Translations under genes and position numbers: made by a program | Shown: positions 24,991-35,224 of the stretch, in pieces | How the letters are laid out: each line of letters opens with the position of its first letter | How positions within the stretch are numbered: position 1 is the first letter of the stretch | Origin: Endomychus coccineus | Lineage: Eukaryota; Arthropoda; Insecta; Coleoptera; Endomychidae | Length of the DNA: 64,000 bases | Assembly (NCBI GenBank): GCA_958510875.1 | Contig: OY294067.1 | Location: 259,595,736 to 259,659,735 of the forward strand | Direction of reading: 5' to 3' | Notes under the pieces: generated by a model | What the model saw: only the letters and a program-made list of their open reading frames with translations | Told to the model about the DNA's origin: nothing | Databases searched by the model: none

Positions 24991-26171
24991 TTTTTTATGG
25001 ATCGATTTTGATCTGTGAGGGCTCATTCGATTCATCTTGTCACCTAGATCAAAGCTGATCTAGATCTTTTCATTGATTTTAAACAGGTTGAGTGTTTTTT
25101 TTAAATTTATTTGACCGATAAATAGTATTTATTCAATGCTTATAGCAATTTGTTGATGAATAGATGATTTGTTGTTTTATACGCTATTTTTCATTGATTT
25201 TAAACAGGTTGAGTGTTTTTTTTTAATTTATTTGACCGATAAATAGTATTTATTCAATGCTTATAGCAATTTGTTGATGAATAGATGATTTGTTTATTAG
25301 CAGATTGACAACAAAAAGTTCCTAAGTATTCGAGATTAGAATTATTTCCGGATGATTAGGACCTTTCAAGCACGAATTTGAATTTCTCAATCAGTTGCCA
25401 ATATAATTAGTAAATGAACAATTTATCAACTATCAAATTGACAAATAATTGAAGTTTTCTAAATATACGACATTAGAGTCATTTTCGAATTAGGACCTGC
25501 TAAACATGAATTTGATGTCCATTTTTGAATTAGTTGCTAATAGCAGCAGTTAATAAGCAATTTGTTAGTCAACAAATAACAAGAAAATAAAAGACCTATG
25601 AATATTCCAGATTAGAGTAATTTCCGAATAATTATGACCTGGATGAATGTTTAAAAAAAAATATTCCAAGTTATATTTAGAGTAGTTTCAACACAAAATT
25701 TTGAAATATTGTATATACATTATTCGTTCTCATCATCATCAACATCACCATATATTTGAACTTTAATTTTTCTGTTAATTTGATAATTAACAAATTATTT
25801 ATTAATTGATTATATTAGCAACTTATTCAAGGACGAACATCAAAGTCGTGTTTAAAAGTCCAAATTATCCGAAAATAGCTCTAATCTCGAATATTTAGTA
25901 AAATTTTGGTAATTTGTTAATCAAAAAATTGTTTATTCATTAACAAATTGCTATAAACATCGAATAAACAATGTTTATCGGTTAAATAAATAAAAAAATA
26001 CACTCTACCTGCTGATAAAATCAATGGAAAAAAGGGTTTAAGATTTTTTTGTCACTAGATAATGTTTATCAACAAAATAAACAAGTCAAGGACCAAATGT
26101 TAAGCTTTGATCTAGGTGTCAGGACGGATCGAATGAGCCCTCACATATCAAAATCGGTCGATAAGAAAAAT
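24991..26171. mobile_element. Foldback element with long composite inverted repeats
   Basis: The left end (24991-25056) and right end (26102-26171) are imperfect inverted copies sharing GATCGATTTTGAT.TGTGAGGGCTC-type sequence. Inside, the left arm carries a tandem pair of about 120-bp units (25069-25186 and 25190-25300), with an inverted, diverged counterpart at about 25900-26035. A third set of diverged modules (25321, 25459, 25592) also has an inverted counterpart near 25855. No transposase is present. The plus ORF at 26049-26303 is a product of the right arm. It is likely a non-autonomous foldback or MITE-like DNA transposon. Confidence 0.75.
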
Positions 26172-26174
26172 CAG

Positions 26175-27375
26175 GTCGATCTTGGACTAATAGTTGAATG
26201 TTCCTTAGTACATCATAAATATCAATCTAGTTTCAAAACACCAATCAATATTGGTCATTCTTTCTTGTTTGCATGTCTTATGAAACACAGGCATTATATT
26301 TAATTTACACACCTCCAATGCAAAACTTCAGACGCGAAGTATTATATTTTGAAAATCTCAAATTTTATTACATCATTCCATTGGATGTTATAATAACTAT
26401 AAGATGTGGAATATTGAGGTAACAAATCTCGTTTCAGATATTCTGAGATTTAATCATACTACCTTAAAAATCAACCTGTGATTAGGTGCAATAATTATTT
26501 TCATTCTGGTAATTCAATTGTACAAAACAGCAAATCACAAAATGAAAGACGAACCTATAGAACATTCTGTACACTATCTTGTTCACTTTCAGTATCGCTC
26601 CATAATTCTATTGCTTGTACCGTGATCGCAGCATATGTTTGAAGCACGTAGGATATAAAATGTCATATCACATTCTATAAGCCCATTTTCCTGTTAATAT
26701 CGATGTTCTCCGATACCTGTCAAAGCAATAGTAGTGTAACCATATGTAACAACTTTTAATTTATTCAGCAACATGTTTTTCAATTTGTTATATGTACATA
26801 TGCCTCGTGGCATATATTATGTTGTTTTGAACACCCGAGGTGTTCATTGTGTACCAACCATAATAACTTAGTATGGTATATTGAAATGTCTTCTATTTTT
26901 ATCTCTCGACGAGTTTAATATTCATGTTAGTATCCATAACCAACTCATCACTTTCGCAGTATCACTTCATTAAAGCAATTGATCTTGTTACAAATTTAGA
27001 TCCGATGTGAGGTGAGGCATTTTACGAGACTATTCGATCATTTTCTCAAAATGAATTCAAACTGGAATTGTGTATGTACTGTGGTTCAGATTTCTCGGTA
27101 TTTTATTTTCTTTACCGTTTATTCAATAGGATTAAAATAATCTGCAACAAGTTTGTAAAGCTCATATTCCACGGTAGTGAAAAGTTTGCAAGCATGAAAT
27201 ATGCCATTCTAAACGTGTTAGTAGACTACACTTTATCTAAGTAGCTCTTATTAATTAATGATAACAGTTTTGTCAAACTTACTGTTCCGGAAACAGTGCA
27301 AACTATCACTTGAAAGGATGAACGTAATAAACACGAGGGGCGTGAATATCAATATGTAACCATAGCAACCGGAAC
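26175..27375. other. No gene seen
   Basis: AT-rich, no recognisable coding or repeat structure. Confidence 0.5.
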
Positions 27376-27559
27376 AAAGGTCGTCGTATGGAAGCTGTAT
27401 TCAACGACAAGGCATGGATCGATTTAATTAATTTTTGCAAGAAAGTAGCTGAGGGGGCAAGGACTGGTATTTCTCAGCACCCCCTGGACCGATTGTAGAG
27501 GCTTACATGCGTAGGCATATTGAGCGGTATGAGGTCGGCCCAAAGAGAGCCCTTGAAGC

Positions 27560-28628
27560 TCTTAAAAAACTGGGACCATGAGAATGGCGTATAGGTTAAA
27601 GTGCCTAGGCCACTGGATGAAAACGCACTACTCTCGTGGACACTCTTCGATTTTAAGTGAGGCAATCTCTAAATGCCCCATACTAGAAATGAAGCAAGAT
27701 AGCATGATCCCAGCTATATGTCTCACTTCTCCCAAAATCCTCATCCCGGATAGAGGAGATTAGAATAATGGAACCTTCACCTTACTGCCACCAGACGGGC
27801 TCATATGGTTCACAGAAGGGTCCAAGGTAGGTCAGGCTTCTGGGACGGGTGTGTTACTAAAAAGTTTGCATGTCACTATATCAGTGACTCTAGGCGCTTA
27901 CTGCACGGTTTTTTAGGCGGAGGTCTACGCAATATTGACTTGTGCTATGGGAAACCTGCGAAGAAACTATGTGAATAGGCGTATATACATTTGCACAGAA
28001 AGCCAGTTGGCTCTGGGAGAGCTCAAGTCACCCAGAGTCACATTAAGGCTTGTCAAAGAATACAAGGATATACTGGCTACACTAGCCAGGAGAAATAAAG
28101 TTAAACTCATCTGGGTCGCTGGACAGTGTAGTTGTAGGAAACGAATTGACCGACTCTCTGGCCAGGTGAGGATCGGCTAGCGCCCCCGTCGGGCCGGAAC
28201 CAATGGTCGCTTTATAAAATTGCGTGGGGGGTCTCACCCTTCCGGGCCAACTAAAGAAAGAGTGGTCTGGACTGTGAAGAGAGTCACCACACATGAGGCA
28301 GGCCAAGCTCTTTATCAAAGAGTATGTGTCTTGTCTTTCAAAGGAATTCCCTTCTCTGAACAGAAACGACATCAGAGAGATAACTAGAATCCTAACCGGT
28401 CACTGCCGTCTTAACAAACACCTCCACACTATGGGCATCACAGATGACCCAATATGTAGGAAATGCAGCGAGGAGGAAGAAACTGCCTCACATCCTGTTG
28501 GAATGCCCAGCATTACCATCCCTCAGCCACCGACCATTCCGAGAATCGAAACTGATTTCAGAAGAACTTATGTAAGCCAGTATTGGCAATATTCTGGGCA
28601 TTTGGGGGCTAAGCCCTTTCCTCTCAAG
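27560..28628 (+). pseudogene. Non-LTR retrotransposon ORF2 C-terminus with RNase H domain, inactive
   Basis: Consecutive plus-strand frames encode the ORF2 end. YRLKCLGHWMKTH... and LIPDR (27578-27760) are the post-RT region. An RNase H domain follows at about 27770-28180 (GLIWFTEGSK, a GAYCTVF-stop-AEVYAI block, IYICTESQLALGEL, KLIWVAGQ...DRLSGQ). A C-terminal tail runs at 28293-28628 (ILTGHCRLNKHLHT...CRKCSEEEETASH). Catalytic acidic positions are altered: DGSK reads EGSK, DSQ reads ESQ, and PGHSG reads AGQCS. There is a TAG inside the domain and several frame changes. The element ends in a (TGA)n tail. Confidence 0.9.
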
Positions 28629-28646
28629 TGATGATGATGATGATGA
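28629..28646. repeat. (TGA)n tail of the non-LTR element
   Basis: Six TGA units overlap the stop codon of the ORF2 tail. Short simple-sequence 3' ends are usual for this retroelement group. Confidence 0.8.
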
Positions 28647-28649
28647 CGT

Positions 28650-29716
28650 AGCTAAGCCGTTTCCGAATGGTCAAAAACTGATACAGAATATATTTCCGAT
28701 GTAGTTCGTTAGAATGATATACATTACAATTTAGTTTTCAATCATATAATAGATAGATTCTGAGAGCGTGTCCAAGAAAAATATATTGCAAATATCGATT
28801 TGCTGATTTTTATTTCAGCTGAAAAATACATACATTTCGAAATGAAAAGCATTGTGTCGTCCCTGCAAAATCCTTTTCTGAAATATTCAAACTTATGAAT
28901 GAATTTCTTCTTTGTTCCATTTGTTAGAAAAGTTTATTTTATTCATAAAAATTGCTTAGAGTAAAATTTATCAGAATTAGTTTCAAATTTTTATCTTATT
29001 TATGTACTAAACTAGAAAATTAACTAAATTTTTACTCATTACCATGATTCGGTCCGTTAATTTATGTAATAAGAATATGAATTTATCCATGACCATTGAA
29101 TTGTAATTTTTGTAATACTTATTCCGCAATAACATTTCATTCCATTTTGGTCAGCCGCGTTGTTTTGACTTTCCAAATATTAAAGAGCGACACCGGTACC
29201 TTCAACAAATCTGAAATCACGAGAAATTCTGAAGTAAAGCCTTCATTTGGAAGACAAATTCAACTAAAACAAAGCTACTATTGAAAATTGAAAAATTATC
29301 AATATTCTATTTTTTCGATTGAGTGCGGCAAATTTAGAGTCTACACTAGCTAATAGAGTCTACAATAGCTAACATCTTTTCTGATTATCTAATGCCTATA
29401 AGTTTTACTCAGTTTTTACTGATTGAATGATATTATGTGGCATTTGAACATATGCAATATGAATCTAACCAGAACCAGCTCAATTGATTATTTGAGTACT
29501 AATTAGAATGGTTATAAAAAATCTGCAAATTGAATTTGTTGGTTTCTTTTATCTTGGATGCTGGTTCATTTTATGGCTACTAAAGCTTTTCGTGCATTCC
29601 AGTTCACACCGATAGTGTGACGCCACAACCCCGCCCTTCACTGTCGTAGATACAAATTCATATTTTGAACATTTATCAAATTGGTCTTCATTTTCATGTA
29701 CATAAGGCTCATAAGA
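28650..29716. other. No gene seen
   Basis: AT-rich DNA without supported features. Confidence 0.5.
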
Positions 29717-30859
29717 CAGGGTGTTTCAGTTTTTTCGTTCATAACTTCGGTAGAAAATAGGAAATAATAGGAGTCTTTAATATAAAATTTTTCTCCAAAT
29801 CACTTCGTTTCCGTTGAAGTTTTGAAAAATTATTTCATTTTCTTAATTATCTTCTAAACAAATGGATATTCTTAGTTCAAACTTGGTTAAATTTAGTTTT
29901 ACTGGATGAGATATTTTTTTGGTAACAAAATGTTCTTGAGGTAAATGCAGTAGCGTAGTTATGGGGTTTTGTACCCATTTAAACTCCTTAAAGTTTTACG
30001 CCAATGGTCAGAAATTATTATTGTATACAAATTTAAAAATTTTGATTTATTTTCTTTAAAAAAGTATTCCAGATAAATTTCACTTAGAGGCTTCCTGTTC
30101 GAGCTATTTTGATTTTTCTAATCAGGGTTATCTTATGGAATTTCTTTTGAGAGGCTATTTAAAACGTAAGAAAATATTTAAATACCTATTTCTTGGTAGT
30201 AATGAAAACTAATTTATAATAAATGCTCAAAATGATCCGTTTACTTCAACGCAACGCCGACATAGATTTCTCAACGACCTTCTTGTTCGAATTAACATTT
30301 TATTATTGATTTTACCACAACCATGCAACTGGACTTTTTTGCTTGGGGTTATTTGAAAGATGAAGTTTGCACGCCGGTTCATAATAGAGAAGATCTACTG
30401 AATCGTATTCGAAGAGCTTGTGGTGAAGTAAATAATAAAATGTTAATTTGAAAAAGAAGGTCGTTGAGAAATCGTATCGCTGTTGCGTTGGAGTAAATGG
30501 ATATCATTTCCAGCATTTATCATGAATTCCGACCGATAAAATTTCGACCATTGGCGTATAAGTTTAAGGGCCTTAAATGGGTATAAAACCCCATAACTAC
30601 GCTACTGTATTTTTCTCAAAAATGTTTTGTGACCAAAAACATTTTCGTCCAGTTAAACTAAAGCTTACCAAGTTTGAACTGAAAATCTTCATTTGTTTAG
30701 AAGATAATGAAGAAAATGTAAAAATTTTTCAAAACTTCAACACCCCTGTATCTCGGAAACGAAGTGATTTAGAGAAAGTTTTTTTCATGAAAGACACCTA
30801 TTATTTTCAAAAGTTATATCGGTTATCGGAGTTATGAATGAGAAAACTGAAACATCCTG
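29717..30859. mobile_element. Internally deleted mariner-type element, nearly palindromic
   Basis: The ends read CAGGGTGTTTCAG (from 29717) and CTGAAACATCCTG (to 30859). Inverted similarity runs inward for over 300 bp on each side (for example 29950-30010 against 30545-30605), resumes at 30231-30320 against 30425-30505, and is offset by about 210 bp present only in the left arm (about 30019-30229). The small centre retains a transposase C-terminus. No intact TA duplication flanks it. It resembles a foldback-like non-autonomous derivative of the Tc1/mariner superfamily with CAGGGTGT ends, like the 45-kb element but a different family. Confidence 0.8.
30323..30451 (+). pseudogene. Mariner-type transposase C-terminal remnant
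   Basis: An ORF of 42 codons begins MQLDFFAWGYLKDEV and continues with NREDLLNRIRRACGEV. The DFF.WGYLK block is the conserved stretch containing the third catalytic acidic residue in mariner-superfamily transposases of insects. Everything upstream, including the first two catalytic aspartates, is missing, so it cannot be functional. Confidence 0.75.
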
Positions 30860-30861
30860 CA

Positions 30862-32485
30862 TAATACCCTGAGACATACGAAACATCGACTCTTACGTAA
30901 CTCTGAGTAGATATTCATTCAAGAACTTTCATTACTGTGTCTCAAGTGCTTATTTTGGAATAAATATTGTTAAGTTTTATTTTAAAATTTATACTTAATT
31001 GAAATTTCTCAAAAATAATGAAGCCATCCTAGCTCATCACATTCCCAGATGTTTCTATTATACCACTTAAGTAGCGGAAGTTCTTAAGTGAAATTTATGA
31101 AGAGGTAAGGCCGAGCTTAATCTAACCCTTATTCAGCAGGGTGTTAAAGGTCAATACGGCAACTTTTGAATTCTCTCAAATTCTTTTGACAATGAGTGGT
31201 GTTAATTTGACGACAACACTATCGAACTCAATTGTATGATTTACAGCAACCACTCTGCAATTCTAGTCCCCCGACTCTCCTGTACTAGTCATAAAGGTTC
31301 TACTAAGTCCCGTTTTGTACGTGCAAACTCGCATCTCTTTAATCCTCTCTTCGTGGATGAAGGAAGCGTTTGGCTAGGATGACACCTTGAGTAAAAAGTT
31401 AGGCAAAATGAATTTCAGACAGATAAATATGGATAATTACTTCATCGCCAATTGTGTTCCCTTCGCTAGCGGCTACTTTGTAGACCAAGATAACCTCAAC
31501 CATTTTATTATTATCAGTTGAATTTTCTACACATGAAGTGGATGGATGAGGAAGGTACTTATCTGAACATAATGTAATCAAGGATTTCAATTTGACTTTC
31601 ACTGTCGCTAGGTAAAATTTTACTCGAACGAAACTGCTATAAGCCCTCATACGAGTGCAGTACAGCAAGGAAACGAGGAAAAAAGATTACGTAGAGTTGA
31701 CTACAACCTACAACCAATCTTCAATATACAATAAACAACTTCCTGTAACGGTATAGCAGATTGTGCAATGTGTTTGGCACGGTAAGAAGTCTGCAAGAAA
31801 TAGGTGGTGGCGCGGGAGGAAATCAAGGCGCTTTGCATATGACAGCGCTTAGTGTCAGCTGGTGATATCCTCACATATCATCTATACGGCTCACATGCGG
31901 TGTAATCTGTGATACCGCAGCCGCGGATCAGGGTAATAAATCATAACAACCCCTTTACCCTTATACCGCCTTCATAGACCATCATCTATCAGCAACACCA
32001 CGACACGCGGCCTTCCTTCGAGATACTCTCACGATTTGAATCATTGGCCGCAGTCTCTTGAATTCTCACTCTCAAATACTTCTCAGTGAGCTGAGTGGAT
32101 TATAAAATATACCGCTCCAACAAAATTGAAAACTTAATTAAAATTCACATTCGATGGCTTTAACATCAACATATTTCATTTTCTACTGAGAGCAATGAAA
32201 ATTATGGATTAGGCTACTAGTGCTCTTCGATTGGAGTAGTGGGAACTTCCGTGGTTTGCTCGACTAGGAGGAATATTGTGAATACAAACAATTCCTTGTT
32301 TCGAAATTTCTATATTGTTCCACATTCTCATTCTAAATTGATAGTTTCCGGCAAATGTATGCTCGTCTTTTCATCTAGTTATGTGTAGCCCAGTCCTCTC
32401 GACCATAAAGGCACAATGATATTTTAAGGAATTTGACTCATCTTCGAATAAACTAATTTCATTTCTATCGTAAGTTTCTAAAATC
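30862..32485. other. No gene called; GC-richer block at 31.76-32.12 kb
   Basis: A less AT-rich interval around 31760-32120 ends near a TATAAAATAT word at 32102. It could be regulatory, but nothing downstream confirms a transcript. The minus ORF at 31399-31668 is unrecognised. Confidence 0.35.
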
Positions 32486-32489
32486 AATA

Positions 32490-32927
32490 CTATAATAAAA
32501 CTTCTTCTGTTTCGCAGATTTGATGACGGATACCTCCTGATATGTGCAGTTGATGAAAACGGTTCACACTTGAACTCGGAGAACTCCCATAACTTATTGA
32601 TCTAGAGCAGTGATACCCAAGCTGATATATATCAACCCCCCAGAGATCGATGACGTCTTCGAATAAAACTTCTTTTGTTTCGCAGATTTTATGACGAATA
32701 CCTCCTGATATGTGCAATTGATCAAACCGGTTCAGACTTGAACTCGGAGAACTCCAATAGTTTATTGATCTGGCGCAGTGATACCCTAAGTGGTCTATAT
32801 CAACTCCCAAGAGATCGATGACGAGCTGCAAGGGGTTCATGTCAGCCAAAAGAAATTGGAGGTCTATGAGATGCAAATGGAGTCCATGATAATAGATCTC
32901 ATTTAAGCAATGATTGCAATAATCCAC
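32490..32927 (-). CDS. Unrecognised 145-codon ORF with internal duplication
   Basis: This is the longest ORF outside the transposase. It opens with ATG at 32927 and ends at 32490. Residues about 38-92 (GVDIDHLGYHC...NRFDQLHISGGIRH) are repeated as residues about 95-145, reflecting a roughly 165-bp tandem duplication at DNA level (32492-32655 and 32658-32820). The open frame through both copies is notable, but 165 is a multiple of three, so a duplicated open stretch stays open automatically. No signal peptide or known domain is seen. It could be a gene fragment, a repeat or chance. I do not assign a function. Confidence 0.25.
   Translation of the reverse strand: MDYCNHCLNEIYYHGLHLHLIDLQFLLADMNPLQLVIDLLGVDIDHLGYHCARSINYWSSPSSSLNRFDQLHISGGIRHKICETKEVLFEDVIDLWGVDIYQLGYHCSRSISYGSSPSSSVNRFHQLHISGGIRHQICETEEVLL
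32492..32820. repeat. Two-copy tandem duplication, about 165 bp
   Basis: Both copies begin ATAAAACTTCTT.TGTTTCGC and end near GAGATCGATGACG, differing by scattered substitutions. Confidence 0.85.
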
Positions 32928-32929
32928 AA

Positions 32930-34745
32930 TGTTTTCAATTACTTTTCATCCTCATATCTATATCTAGTGGGAAAGGGTTCCATCGCGGTTGCCAATATCC
33001 TAACAAGAAGAGAACAACAGAATTGACATCACTAACTAAGGAGATTTGAGATTAAGCCTGAAAAAATTGATGCTAAATATTGAAAATTTATTATCAAAGC
33101 ATCAGATTCATTTCTCCCAGTAAAAGTTTTTATTTTCTGCTTAGCCATTTAACGTAACAGATACTAAATTTTAATCTGATTCGTTTTAATTAGAATTTAA
33201 TTAATGAATGAATAAGAGTTAACACGTATTTTATTTGAGTTTTTCACACTACTCTTCTCTACAGTTAGAAACCAAAATATTCAAAAGTGAGTAGCACTAT
33301 ACCAGCTATGAAAAATACATTTGAACTTGATGAATTTGCATAAATTTATTATTAGGTAAGCAGGGGCTCTACCCAAAACCGAAAAACATGGCAAATGGTC
33401 TACGAAACAAAAAAGTTTTGGGACCTCTGGTCTAGCGCAATATGGTTCGTGTTTCAACACATTTTGAAATATACCAAATTCAAAGATAAAAACTCTGAGT
33501 TATACAAATATAAATTAACATCATTTATCGGGTCCCCCGAAGCCTTTCGGCTTCTTAGGGTCGCGTAACTTACACTCTGAGTTCACTGTGATCCCCGTTT
33601 CTTATTTACCCTTAGACACAATGCCAGTCTTTGTCCAAAAGCACCCTGAGAGGTGAGAATCTCGTTACGGTATCTGGGTTCGAGGTTACTTCTCCAAAAC
33701 AGCTCCACCAGAGGTTTGTTAAAACTTTGCAGTACATTAGGATATTTCAGGAATTCCTCAACCGTCTCTCATTATCTTACATATTATGTTCCATTTTTGC
33801 TTGGTGGCAGCCTGTATCTCAGGCTCCCATGACCTTCAGCCATCCCTCAACATCTATGCAGTTTTTGCAACTTTGGCTCTGAATCTAACACAAAACATGA
33901 ATAGTAAAGTTTCAAAAACTACAACTACTAGATGAACTTGATCACACACTTCACGCGCTTAAGCATCCATTCGTTAGAGTTGTTTTCATATAATGCACCA
34001 CAATCCGATGTTAGCAAAAATTTACCATCAATATAATGAAACATGTCGCGATTATAGCCTTCGAGAAATTGCGAAATGAACATAATAGAAATATGTCTCG
34101 AGCTGAATTTGAAGATGCAGTGAATCTGCAAATTTGTACTGGAGTGGGCTTATAATGATGTCCCAATTCAAAGAATGTATTAAATAATCACCTGTCCCTC
34201 TTACAATTATTATAAGTAACAGGAAACTCACATGATGGTATTAATTTTATATTCAAATGACAAGATTAACTCCCCAATACGGGTACTATCGAATAACTGA
34301 TTGATTGTACTAAACTCTTTCAGATTCATAATTAGAAGGAAATTGCAAGCAGTCACTGATTATGTATTCAGTGAAAAACGTTGAATTTATAGGTGAATAT
34401 AATTTCAAATAAAAAGAAAGGGAGCAGGTGCAGAAATTGCTGCTATTTATTTCACAATTAGAATTTTTCGAAGTGGTGTCTAGATTTTATTTGCAATGCG
34501 ATTGTTTACTGGCATTACTTGAAAAGTAGTGCTTCTTTTCAGGCTAGTAAAAGTGACAATTCCACAATTTGAAATGTTATCGAATAACTAGTCAATAACC
34601 AGGATAGATGCGTGCATAATTTCGAATATGTCCCTCAAAATTGATTGAAAGTAAGAAAAATATGCTAACTGAATAAGAAAATCATTTTTCAAATACTCAA
34701 TGCTGCTTATCTTTTTTCATAACCTTTGCAACCATCAAATTTGAC
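32930..34745. other. No gene called; unassigned GC-richer block at 33.52-33.89 kb
   Basis: 33521-33890 is GC-richer than its flanks and carries an 83-codon plus ORF (33631-33882) without a recognisable domain. It may be retroelement debris. Confidence 0.3.
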
Positions 34746-34749
34746 AATC

Positions 34750-34840
34750 TTAACAGTATTTTTAGTGGATAAGGGTGATTGCTTCTTATCAATAGTGTTA
34801 TAGTGTATCCACAGTGTGAACTATTTATAGTTTATGAATG
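34750..34840 (+). repeat. PLE pseudo-LTR tail fragment
   Basis: AGTATTTTTAGTGGATAAGG and the following CTTATCAATA match the tail after the type B hammerhead at 19.9 kb. The next block, GTATCCACAGTGTGAAC, matches 58.19 kb, 43.55 kb and 43.84 kb. The join of both blocks here suggests they belong to one pseudo-LTR. Confidence 0.6.
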
Positions 34841-35224
34841 ATCATGTAGTTTCAAATTTTTGAGACTAAACTTAATTGATTTCGATCATGTAGCATAGGA
34901 TGTGATATTAAAGTCTTGTATAAATTATAAATTCCATTTTGAGAAAATTCAGAATTCAACATAAAAGTATTGAATGTGGACCTTTGAAGCATTCTAATAT
35001 TCTTGAGTTAATGACGATAATTGAACAGTGCTCAATACATAGATTGTATCTTCTAATATCTGGTAATCAAAGTCACGTGGGTGCTATAATATTTGAATAA
35101 GAAAATAACAAATATATGTTAATAAATAATAATGATAATCATTTCCACTCAACAAGGATTAACAAACATATTAGAACACCAAAATGTAGGCTATCTAAGT
35201 CTATTCTCTGTGATAACTCTTCAA

